Origin: Acidobacteriota bacterium
GTDB taxonomy: Bacteria > Acidobacteriota > UBA4820
DNA: 64,000 bases
Assembly: GCA_029559035.1 (NCBI GenBank)
Contig: JAKQCT010000003.1
Span: 1-64,000 of the forward strand
Direction of reading: 5' to 3'
How positions within the stretch are numbered: position 1 is the first letter of the stretch; every line of letters begins with the position of its first letter. The position numbers were made by a program, and so were the translations under genes. Below, piece by piece: positions 49,782 through 57,635 of the stretch. Under the pieces are notes generated by a model, which was given only the letters and a program-made list of their open reading frames with translations, was not told where the DNA came from and did not search any database.

Positions 49782-50903
49782 ATGGCGTTAAGCGGCGAAC
49801 TGAGGACCATGCTGCTGCCCGATGTCCTGCAGTGGCTTTCGAACGGCGTCAAGACCGGGATACTCCACCTCCGTTCGCCCAAAGGCATAACCAAGAAGGT
49901 TTATTTCAAGGACGGAAGAATCCTTTCCACGGCTTCCTCGGATCCAAGGGAATACTTCGGGCAGTTCCTCATAAGCAGGGGGTTCATAAACGAAAAACAA
50001 CTGAACATGGCCATGGAGACCCAGCTCAAAACGGGTATCAAGATCGGCAAGGTCCTTCTGATGTGCGGTCTTCTGGAGGAATCCGACCTCGTTTCAACCC
50101 TCCAGCTGAAAGCTGAAGAGTGCCTCTACGAACTTTTCTTGTGGGACGAGGGCGAGTTCTCATTCGAAGAATTGCCCGAAATGGCTGAAGAGCTCGTTCC
50201 CATTTCCCTCGACGTGACGCACCTTATACTCGAAGGTATAAGGAGGAAGGACGAGTGGGAGCGCATCAAGAAGGTCTTTCCGTCGAACAGGATGATACTG
50301 GTCAGAAAAGGAAGGCTCTCTGATGTCACCGGAGACCTTTCGAATCTGGCGGTCAGGATCCTGGAGCAGGTCGACGGCGCCAAGAGCCTGGAGGAGATCG
50401 CCCTGGAAGTGCACTCCCCCGAATTCAACATCTGTCACGAATCCTTTCTCCTTCATCAGAAAGGACTTGTCGTTGTTTCCAAGGAAAAAGAGAAGACCGA
50501 AGAAAAGGGGTACAAAGCGGTCCATTCCAAGATAGTCGAAGAAGCGGGAAAACTTCTGGAACAGGACAAAGTGCACGAGGCGATCAACCTGCTGAAGTTC
50601 TACCTGAAAAAGGATAGTTCGGACATAAAAGCCGCCGAACTGCTGAAACAGGCGGAAGAGGTGTTCTCCAGAACTACCCTTAGAGAGACAATTCCAGCAG
50701 ACACGGTCCTCGAGCTGGCCATCCCGCTCGCGGAGCTTGCCAAGCAGAACCTGACGCCCAAAGAGGGATACCTAGTGACCAGGGTGAACGGCAGCTGGGA
50801 CCTCGCTTCAATAATCAAAGTCTCCCCGATACCCGAGCCTGAGGTACTTCTCGCGGTACAGAAATTGCTGGATCTCGGAATAGTGAAGAAAAGGAAGAAA
50901 TAG
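49782..50903 (+). CDS. DUF4388 (PatA-like) protein
   Basis: 373 residues, cytoplasmic. The N-terminal DUF4388 domain (ALSGELRTMLLPDVLQWLSNGVKTGILHL, KVYFKDGRILSTASSDPREYFGQFLISRG) is found in PatA-like and myxobacterial/acidobacterial regulators. A segment after it (FINEKQLNMAMETQLKTGIKIGKVLLMCG) resembles the type II secretion/pilus ATPase N-domain pattern. The C-terminal part is helical with a TPR-like KVHEAINLLKFYLKKDSSDIKAAELL repeat. No enzymatic motif. Probably a scaffold in motility, secretion or signalling. Convergent with the multi-PAS sensor gene, only 4 bp apart. Confidence 0.82.
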   Translation: MALSGELRTMLLPDVLQWLSNGVKTGILHLRSPKGITKKVYFKDGRILSTASSDPREYFGQFLISRGFINEKQLNMAMETQLKTGIKIGKVLLMCGLLEESDLVSTLQLKAEECLYELFLWDEGEFSFEELPEMAEELVPISLDVTHLILEGIRRKDEWERIKKVFPSNRMILVRKGRLSDVTGDLSNLAVRILEQVDGAKSLEEIALEVHSPEFNICHESFLLHQKGLVVVSKEKEKTEEKGYKAVHSKIVEEAGKLLEQDKVHEAINLLKFYLKKDSSDIKAAELLKQAEEVFSRTTLRETIPADTVLELAIPLAELAKQNLTPKEGYLVTRVNGSWDLASIIKVSPIPEPEVLLAVQKLLDLGIVKKRKK

Positions 50904-50907
50904 CGGG

Positions 50908-53900
50908 TCAGGAGACCTTGAGCCAGAAGCCGCTGATGTGTTTAAGGTTTCCGCTGTTGTCCCTGATGCACTGGGCCGCGTCTATCACGTTCCAGGACGT
51001 CCCGTTCCCTAACGCGACCGTAACTTTGCGATAGGAAGGCCTCTGGGAGGAAATTATCGAAGACAGGAATTCGGACCTCTCCGGTTCCTTTTCCATCTCT
51101 TCCCTGACCCTCTTCCAGTTCCCTGCCTCTGTTTCGTCCGCCCCGGAGGTTCCGCTTGTTTCCTCCAGGTTGAAGCTGAGGTCGCGCCTGTAGATAGCTC
51201 CGTTCCCGCCCGACAGGATCTCCCGGAAAAGCTTTTCCCACATGACAATCGCCGTTTCATAATGTTTAAGGTGCGTTATGTCGGTTCCTACCGAGAGCAC
51301 TTCGACGACATTGCCGTCCTTGTCCAGGACAGGCCTGTTGGTCCAGGCTATCCATACCCTGGTGCCGTCCTTTTTCATGTTCTCGTTGATGTTCGAGGCG
51401 AACTTGTTGGTTTCCATGATTATAGCGTGGAGAAGGGCGACAAGGTCTCTTCCCGTTGATTCGGTTGGAGGCACGATCGTATCAAAGAGGCTCTTCCCAA
51501 GTATCTCGTCTTCGTGAAAGCCGAAGAACGCGGCGGCGTATTCGTTCCAGTATGTGACGATACCATCTTTGTCGAAGACGAGCAGAATGGCTCTTGCCTG
51601 TTCGACTATGCTTCGGAACTTCTTTTCACTCTTTGCGAGATCAGATAGCCTTCTCTCGAGCTCGACCGCTATCTTTTCCTTCTCGATGTTGGTCTGAAGA
51701 AGCTCTTCTATGGTCCTGTTCGCCTCCTCGTAAAGTCCGGCCGTGACGACGGTCATGGTGGCCGGTTTCGCAAGCGCTTCGAGAGTCTCCATCCTCTCGG
51801 GAGAGAATCCGTCGGGGCTGTCCGAATAGAAATGAAGGGCTCCCCTGACGGCGTCCTCGTGGATGAGGGGTATCGCGCAGGAGAGCTTGAACCCTCTCTT
51901 TTTCGCTTCCGCCCTCCATGGCTCGAAGTCCGGGTCGTCCACGTCCATTATGACGGGCGCCCTGGTGACGATCGCCCTGCCGGTGGGCCCCCTTGCGCGC
52001 ACCGACTCGTCCCACCTCACGTTCACCCTGGTGGTGTATCCGTCGTCGAGTCCCGCGGACGCGAGTATCTTGACCTGGGTCGATTCGGGAACCACCAGTC
52101 CGATCCAGGCCATCTTGAGGGAGAAGGAGTCCACTATAGCCTTGCACAGCGCGTAAGCGGAAGCCTTCAGGTCGGTGAAACTGCCCATCGCCTCCATCGC
52201 CCGGAAGAGGGCCATCAGCTGACGGTTCTTTTCGAGCATTATCTCTTCGGCTTTTTTCTTTTCGGTGATGTCCCTTGCGTGGCTCAGGATCGCCAGCCTG
52301 CCCCTGTAGTTGATGACCGAAGCGTTTATTTCAAGGATCATTTCGGAGCCGTCCTTTTTCAGATGGACCGTGTTGAAATTCTTTAGCTGCCCCTTTCTGA
52401 GGACGTCCTTGATCTTGGTCTTGCCGTAGGCGACGTTCTTGGAGAATTTCTCGAGGGAGTGCCCGACGAATTCATCCCGCCTGAGATCATAAAGCCTGAG
52501 ACACTGGTCATTGGCGTCGAGAACGATCTCGCCTTCCGGATCGAAGACCATGATCGCGTCGTGCGCGCCCTCGAACAGGTTCCTGTAGTACCTCTCTGAT
52601 TCGCGGAGCGCCACCTCCGCCTTTTTCTTCTCCGTCCTGTCCCTGACGATGCCTTCATATCCGACGATGTGGCCGTGTTCGTCCCTGACGGCGTTCGAAC
52701 TTTCGACCACGTCTATGGGGGTGCCGTCCTTTTTCAGCCAGACAGTCTCGAAATTGTTGACCTTCCCGTCCTTTTCCATCAGCTCCTGGAACCGTCTTCT
52801 TTCTGCGGGATCCTGGTAGCCGTTCTTTTCAATGTCCCTCGTCAGCAGCTCCTCGAAACTGTCGTACCCGAGCATCCTGACCAGGGCCGGATTTGAGACG
52901 ACAGGCTTTCCCTCCTTCGAACTTATGAAAATGCCGTGGTCTATCTCGTTGAAAAGATGCCTGTACCTTTCCTCGCTTTTCTTAAGCTCCGAACTGACCT
53001 TTTTCTGCTCGCTTATGTCCTTCATAACGACAATGAGAGCTTTCTCTTCCGCATAGTCCGTCATGGCGACCGACACGTCTATGGGGAACGCAGTGCCGTT
53101 GGATTTGAGGCCATAGGTCTCGTAGTTTTCAGGCACTTCTTTTCCGTCAAGCCTTCGTCTTATCAGGTCCTTCAGCCTGGCTCTCTCCCCCTCGGCTATG
53201 AAGTTCATGATGGAGGCGCCTTCCGGTACCTGGCCTTTCTCATACCCGAACATCCTGTACGCCGTCGCGTTAGCGAACAGAAGCTTTCCCTCTTTGTGCA
53301 TCATGACAGCCATGGGGGAATGTTCGAGCAGTTCCCTGTATTTTTTTTCCGAGAGGATGAGCGTCTTCCTCTTGAGGTTCTCTCTCCTGAGGAGCGCGAG
53401 GAATCCGAGGAAGAGGACGAGCCCTGTAAGCATTATGATGAGCTTCATGAGACGGCCGCCACCGCCGGTCATCATCCCGGGTAACCATCTTTTCCTTATT
53501 CCCTCGAGGATCTTCTCCTTGTCCATCACCCGGAGGCTCGTGTCAAATTCCCCGGCCTTCTCTTCTAGCGCGGGCCTGAAGTAGAATACGAGACTGTTCT
53601 CCTCTATGAAATGGGGCCCGAAAAATTCCTCTGATATTAAGGCGTCGCCGAAATATTTCTCGTGGATCAGGAAATGGCTGCCTATGTAGTCGTCAAGCAG
53701 GGCGTCTATCTCCCCTATTTTCAGGGCTTCGAAGCTTTCCTCGGTGGAGTCGAACGCGAAAGCGCTTATTTCGTAGCCCTTCGAGTTGAGCCTCTTAAGG
53801 CAGGCTTCACCAGTTGCCCCTTTCTTGACCCCCACCTTCTTTTTCTTCATTTCCCTTTCATTGTTGATGGGCCGTGAAGGCGGCGAGATGATGACGAGGC

Positions 53901-54246
53901 CGGTGTCTAAATATGGTTCGGTGGAAATGAATCTCTTGTCTCTTTCAGGAGTCCTGTACAGGGCTCCGATCGCGATGTCGGCCTCACCCTTTTCGAGAAT
54001 CTCGAACAACTTCGAGAACTGCACAAGTTTTATCTCGTAAGTGTAGCCCTTGGCCTTGAGCGCCATGTCGAGGATGTCGATGTCCAGGCCGGTCAGTTTC
54101 CCGTCCTTCATGAAAACGAAGGGTTCGTATTCCGAAGCGACCACCCGGAAATGGGTTCTCTCTTCTCCCAACAGCGGAGACGAGGTCGCCAAAAAGGCGA
54201 GACAAGCGGCAAAAACAAAAACGACGATTTTCCTTGCCATCATCAT
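50908..54246 (-). CDS. Large sensor: periplasmic solute-binding domain, PAS and GAF array, no output domain
   Basis: 1112 residues. Order: signal peptide; SBP_bac_3 domain (residues 32-260: YEPFVFMKDGKLTGLDIDIL, GEADIAIGALYRTPERDKRFISTEPY); membrane helix (LIIMLTGLVLFLGFLALL, about 270-290); PAS domains at about 305-420, 430-550 and 555-675; a GAF domain at 690-850 (SAGLDDGYTTRVNVRWDES); a PAS domain at 875-1000; and a last PAS-like segment to the end (TSWNVIDAAQCIRDNSGNL). Repeated ITEKKKAEE-type linkers end the PAS units. There is no histidine kinase, GGDEF, EAL or HTH domain, and the frame ends with a normal stop. It may signal through a partner or be the remnant of a longer sensor kinase. 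The start ATG has AGAGA upstream. Ligand could be an amino acid. Confidence 0.9.
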   Translation of the reverse strand: MMMARKIVVFVFAACLAFLATSSPLLGEERTHFRVVASEYEPFVFMKDGKLTGLDIDILDMALKAKGYTYEIKLVQFSKLFEILEKGEADIAIGALYRTPERDKRFISTEPYLDTGLVIISPPSRPINNEREMKKKKVGVKKGATGEACLKRLNSKGYEISAFAFDSTEESFEALKIGEIDALLDDYIGSHFLIHEKYFGDALISEEFFGPHFIEENSLVFYFRPALEEKAGEFDTSLRVMDKEKILEGIRKRWLPGMMTGGGGRLMKLIIMLTGLVLFLGFLALLRRENLKRKTLILSEKKYRELLEHSPMAVMMHKEGKLLFANATAYRMFGYEKGQVPEGASIMNFIAEGERARLKDLIRRRLDGKEVPENYETYGLKSNGTAFPIDVSVAMTDYAEEKALIVVMKDISEQKKVSSELKKSEERYRHLFNEIDHGIFISSKEGKPVVSNPALVRMLGYDSFEELLTRDIEKNGYQDPAERRRFQELMEKDGKVNNFETVWLKKDGTPIDVVESSNAVRDEHGHIVGYEGIVRDRTEKKKAEVALRESERYYRNLFEGAHDAIMVFDPEGEIVLDANDQCLRLYDLRRDEFVGHSLEKFSKNVAYGKTKIKDVLRKGQLKNFNTVHLKKDGSEMILEINASVINYRGRLAILSHARDITEKKKAEEIMLEKNRQLMALFRAMEAMGSFTDLKASAYALCKAIVDSFSLKMAWIGLVVPESTQVKILASAGLDDGYTTRVNVRWDESVRARGPTGRAIVTRAPVIMDVDDPDFEPWRAEAKKRGFKLSCAIPLIHEDAVRGALHFYSDSPDGFSPERMETLEALAKPATMTVVTAGLYEEANRTIEELLQTNIEKEKIAVELERRLSDLAKSEKKFRSIVEQARAILLVFDKDGIVTYWNEYAAAFFGFHEDEILGKSLFDTIVPPTESTGRDLVALLHAIIMETNKFASNINENMKKDGTRVWIAWTNRPVLDKDGNVVEVLSVGTDITHLKHYETAIVMWEKLFREILSGGNGAIYRRDLSFNLEETSGTSGADETEAGNWKRVREEMEKEPERSEFLSSIISSQRPSYRKVTVALGNGTSWNVIDAAQCIRDNSGNLKHISGFWLKVS

Positions 54247-54352
54247 TAATATCTCTCATGGCGGCCGCAAAGTCAACAAACCCGGGCGCCGTTACGCCGG
54301 AAAGCTTTTATTTTCAACGGATTCGTGGTATATTCCCTTTTAGGGAAAACCA

Positions 54353-54919
54353 ATGCGGGCCTTTGTCGCGATCGAAACCGGTGAAGAGATCAGGAAGGTT
54401 CTTTCGAGCCTTCTGGGAAGACTCGCTCCCGCGGGCGGCGGAATATCATGGGTCCGCCCCGAACAGATGCACCTGACTCTCCATTTCTTCGAAGAACTTC
54501 CGGAGGGCGACCTGGAGAAGATCTCCGACGCGCTCGGGCTCGCCGCATCTTCGACAAAGCCTTTCACCCTTGAGATCAAAGATACCGGATCATTCGGCCC
54601 GGCAGGCAGCCCCCGGGTCTTCTGGTGCGGAGTCGGCGGCGACCTGCACGCACTGAGAGAATTGCAGGCGAAAATAGAAAAAAACCTGGAGGAGGCCGGT
54701 TTCAGGGGTGACGGGAAGGCTTTCAAGCCCCACCTGACGCTGGGAAGGAACAAGACCGGCTCCAGGCAGGACCGGGTCAGAACGCTTCTCGAGGGCCTCC
54801 GGGATTACTCCGTCGGCAGTTTCCGGGTCGAAGGGGTTACGCTTTTCCGCTCCGAACTGAGAAAGGAAGGCGCATTGCACACTCCGCTTGAACATTTCGC
54901 CTTGGAGGAAAGGCCTTGA
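54353..54919 (+). CDS. thpR: RNA 2',3'-cyclic phosphodiesterase ThpR (LigT)
   Basis: 188 residues, 2H phosphoesterase fold. The two HxTx motifs are HLTL at residue 40 (MHLTLHFFEEL) and HLTLGR near residue 128 (PHLTLGRNK). The N-terminus MRAFVAIE.G is the family start. The enzyme opens 2',3'-cyclic phosphates of RNA and can join tRNA halves in vitro. Its 3' end overlaps plsY by 4 bases; the gene is the first in the set thpR-plsY-gpsA. Confidence 0.93.
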   Translation: MRAFVAIETGEEIRKVLSSLLGRLAPAGGGISWVRPEQMHLTLHFFEELPEGDLEKISDALGLAASSTKPFTLEIKDTGSFGPAGSPRVFWCGVGGDLHALRELQAKIEKNLEEAGFRGDGKAFKPHLTLGRNKTGSRQDRVRTLLEGLRDYSVGSFRVEGVTLFRSELRKEGALHTPLEHFALEERP

Positions 54920-55539
54920 ACCCGAAAGAGTTACTGATACTCGTCCTCTCCTATCTGGTCGGCGCGATACCATTCGGCTACATCATCACGCGGCTCAAGA
55001 CCGGGGAAGATATCAGGAAAAGGGGGTCGGGAAACATCGGTGCCACTAACGTTCTGAGGACCCAGGGGGCGGCCGTGGGCGTCCTGACCCTCCTCCTGGA
55101 CGTGGCAAAGGCGGTTATACCTGTGATGGCGGCCAGGCATTTCGGCGTTTCCCCGTGGCTGCCCGCGGCCGCCGGGGCATGCGCCATAGTGGGGCACTGT
55201 TACCCGGTTTACATAGGATTCCGTGGAGGCAAGGGCGCCGCGTCCGGATTCGGGGCTTTCGTCGTCATCGCGCCCTATCCCACCCTTATCGCAATAGCTT
55301 TCTTCATATTGGAGCTTCTGCTGGTAGGTTATGTTTCCGTCGGGTCCATGACCGGCGCCGCAGTTTTCACCGTATCGCTCTGGGCCTTCCATTTCTGGAA
55401 CGCCTCCTACGACCTGGCGACATGCGTTCTCGGAACTCTTCTTTCTCTCCTGCTTATCTGGAGACACAGATCCAACATCAGGAACCTCTTCGAAGGCAGG
55501 GAGAACAAGCTCTGGAGGGGAAATGACAAGAAGGACTGA
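54916..55539 (+). CDS. plsY: Acyl-phosphate glycerol-3-phosphate acyltransferase PlsY
   Basis: 207 residues, TTG start overlapping the thpR stop. Five or six membrane helices and the PlsY signatures GSGNIGATNVLR, GHCYPVYIGFRGGKGAASGFG and the C-terminal RHRSNIRNLFEGRE. PlsY moves an acyl group from acyl-phosphate to glycerol-3-phosphate, the first step of phospholipid synthesis. It is followed, with a 17-bp overlap, by gpsA, which makes the acceptor. The partner plsX is not in this window. Confidence 0.95.
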   Translation: MNPKELLILVLSYLVGAIPFGYIITRLKTGEDIRKRGSGNIGATNVLRTQGAAVGVLTLLLDVAKAVIPVMAARHFGVSPWLPAAAGACAIVGHCYPVYIGFRGGKGAASGFGAFVVIAPYPTLIAIAFFILELLLVGYVSVGSMTGAAVFTVSLWAFHFWNASYDLATCVLGTLLSLLLIWRHRSNIRNLFEGRENKLWRGNDKKD

Positions 55540-56533
55540 CAAGAGGATCGTGGTCTGGGGCGGCGGCTCGTGGGGGACCGCCCTCGCGGTCCATCTCGCG
55601 AGGAGAGCCGACAGGGTAGCCCTCTGGGTGTACGATCAGGGCCAGTACGAGACGATGGCGTCGGCACGCGGCAACCCCGATTTCCTTCCCGGCGTGGCAC
55701 TTCCCGAGAACATGGACCTTTTTCACCGGCCACCGGAACTTCCGTACCAGGGTGACCTATGGCTTTCGATCACTCCCACCCAGTACCTCAGGGACCTGTG
55801 GAAGGAAATAGCGCCGCGCCTGGAAAAAACCACTATCGTCGTTTCGGCCTCGAAGGGGATCGAGAACGGAACTCTCCTTCTTCCATCGGAAATCATTGAA
55901 TCTTTCACCGGCGCGGGAGACGTTGTCGCGCTTTCAGGCCCGAGCTTCGCCCGGGACTTCGTCAACGGCGACCCGACCGCGGTGGTATTCGCCTCCCCCG
56001 GCGCCGAGAACGCGAGGAAGGCACAGGAGCTCTTTTCCTTCGATAACCTCAGGGGTTACTACTCCGCCGACCGCAAAGGCGTCGAGCTCGGAGGCGCGGT
56101 AAAGAACGTCATCGCCATCGCTTCTGGACTCGCTACAGGCCTGGGGTTCGGCCCCAACGCGGTCGCCGCGATAATTACGAGGGGGGTGAGAGAGATCTCC
56201 CGCCTCGGGGCCACGATGGGGTGCCAGCCGGAAACCTTCGCCGGCCTCTCGGGTCTTGGGGACCTTGTCCTCACGTGTTACGGCACGGAATCAAGGAACA
56301 GGAGCCTCGGGATCAGGCTGGGCAAAGGCGAAAAACTGCAAGACATCCTCGACTCCATGAGGATGGTGGCGGAAGGCGTCCCGACGACGCTCTCCATTCA
56401 CAAGCTCAGAGAATCCCTGGGCATCGAGATGCCGATCTCGATGGCGGTCCACGGGATCATTTACGAAAGCGTCCCGCCTAGGAAAGCCCTTGAAGCGCTT
56501 CTCGCGCGGAGCCTGAAACGGGAGAACGAATAG
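55523..56533 (+). CDS. gpsA: Glycerol-3-phosphate dehydrogenase (NAD(P)+)
   Basis: 336 residues. NAD motif VVWGGGSWGTALAVHLAR at the N-terminus, SASKGIENGT, ALSGPSFARDF, active-site Lys in GAVKNVIAIASGL, and LSGLGDLVLTCYGTESRNR. It reduces dihydroxyacetone phosphate to sn-glycerol-3-phosphate for PlsY. Start ATG 55523 with GGAGGGG upstream, overlapping plsY by 17 bases, so tightly coupled. Confidence 0.97.
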   Translation: MTRRTDKRIVVWGGGSWGTALAVHLARRADRVALWVYDQGQYETMASARGNPDFLPGVALPENMDLFHRPPELPYQGDLWLSITPTQYLRDLWKEIAPRLEKTTIVVSASKGIENGTLLLPSEIIESFTGAGDVVALSGPSFARDFVNGDPTAVVFASPGAENARKAQELFSFDNLRGYYSADRKGVELGGAVKNVIAIASGLATGLGFGPNAVAAIITRGVREISRLGATMGCQPETFAGLSGLGDLVLTCYGTESRNRSLGIRLGKGEKLQDILDSMRMVAEGVPTTLSIHKLRESLGIEMPISMAVHGIIYESVPPRKALEALLARSLKRENE

Positions 56534-56548
56534 TTCGGGGAGGTTAAG

Positions 56549-57070
56549 ATGAGATCGCTGATTTTCCTCGCTTTTCTTGCGTGTACTTTGGCGGTTCTTT
56601 CCCGGTCCGGGAAAATGACCCTCAAGAGCGCCGGGTTCATGAACGGCGAAACCATTCCGAAGGTCTATTCCTGCGAAGGCGTGGACCTGTCTCCGGAGCT
56701 GGAATGGACAGGCTTCCCGACGGGAACGAAATCGTTCGCGCTGATCTGCGACGACCCCGACGCTCCGATGGGCACCTGGGTGCACTGGGTGATATACAAC
56801 ATCCCCGTTGACTGCACCTCGCTGCCGAGGGGAGTTCAGAAAAAAGCAAGGCTGGAGAACGGCTCCCTTCAGGGGTTGAACTCCTGGCCAAAGACCGGGT
56901 ACAACGGGCCCTGCCCTCCTCCCGGGAAGCCTCACCGTTATTTTTTCAGGCTTTACGCTCTCGATTCGGTCCTTGATCTGAAAGAGAACGCGACGAAGGA
57001 GGAGCTTCTCAAAGCCGTGAAAGGCCGAATTCTTGCGGAAGCGGAACTGATGGGAACGTACAGAAGGTGA
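56549..57070 (+). CDS. Exported PEBP-like protein (YbhB/YbcL family)
   Basis: 173 residues with an N-terminal signal (SLIFLAFLACTLAVLS). PEBP fold motifs: CDDPDAPMGTWVHWVIYNIP, GYNGPCPPPGKPHRYFFRLYALD. Bacterial PEBP proteins bind small anionic ligands and have no settled function. It starts 15 bp after gpsA, likely as the operon's last gene. Its last 62 bases overlap the 3' end of the convergent exonuclease gene. Confidence 0.9.
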   Translation: MRSLIFLAFLACTLAVLSRSGKMTLKSAGFMNGETIPKVYSCEGVDLSPELEWTGFPTGTKSFALICDDPDAPMGTWVHWVIYNIPVDCTSLPRGVQKKARLENGSLQGLNSWPKTGYNGPCPPPGKPHRYFFRLYALDSVLDLKENATKEELLKAVKGRILAEAELMGTYRR

Positions 57071-57635
57071 TCTCCATCAGATCCGATTCCGTCAGGCGCC
57101 CCATCAGTTTGAGGTAGATCTCCCTGGAAATGTGGGCATCCGCGGCCGCGTACCTTATCTGCGCCGGTGTCAGATCCTTTCGTTCCCAGTTCGTCAGTCT
57201 CGCCCTCTTGGATAGCTTCAGCCCGAAAAGTTCCCGGGTCAGGAATGCCAGGCCGGTCTTCGTGTAGCCGAGTTTCTGCGCTAGGACCCCTATTTCCATG
57301 AAGGCTCCGGGGGAGAACTCCAAAAGCGTGGCAAGCTTTCTCGCGTCGTCCCTGATGCCCACCCCCGCCTTGACGACTCTTTCAGATTCAAGGAACGGTA
57401 CCAGGGGGGTCCGGTCCTTTATTTCGAGAAGCTTGACTAGAATCACCTCCCGCGCGGTGGCGAGCTGAAGGAGCGAGGGGTAATTGAACTCCCCTTTTTT
57501 GAAGCAGGGTTTGGATTCGATGTCGAAGCCGACGACCGGCTCTTCGAGCAGGCGGGGGACAGCCCGACCGAGAGCCTCTTCGGTGTCGACGACCGTTATC
57601 GGACCGTCGAACCCGGCAGTGTCCGAACCGTTAAT
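57009..57635 (-). CDS. 3'-5' exonuclease (RNase D-like, DEDD) with apparent AUU start
   Basis: About 208 residues. The N-terminal DEDD motif is clear in the minus-strand frame: VVGFDIESKPCFKKGEFNYP with Asp and Glu of exo I, then LLQLATAREVILV; exo II is in AGVGIRDDARKL, and exo III appears as LTPAQIRYAAADAHISREIY (Tyr-containing, DEDDy type). This fits RNase D or WRN-exonuclease-like proteins of short length. No ATG, GTG or TTG lies between the upstream in-frame stop (inside pnp) and the motif. The best start is AUU at 57635, which overlaps the pnp stop (ATTAA); GAAGG lies 10 bases upstream. A GTG at 57446 would delete the exo I site. Co-expression with pnp would suit RNA trimming. Confidence 0.75.
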   Translation of the reverse strand: MNGSDTAGFDGPITVVDTEEALGRAVPRLLEEPVVGFDIESKPCFKKGEFNYPSLLQLATAREVILVKLLEIKDRTPLVPFLESERVVKAGVGIRDDARKLATLLEFSPGAFMEIGVLAQKLGYTKTGLAFLTRELFGLKLSKRARLTNWERKDLTPAQIRYAAADAHISREIYLKLMGRLTESDLMEITFCTFPSVPLPQEFGLSRL

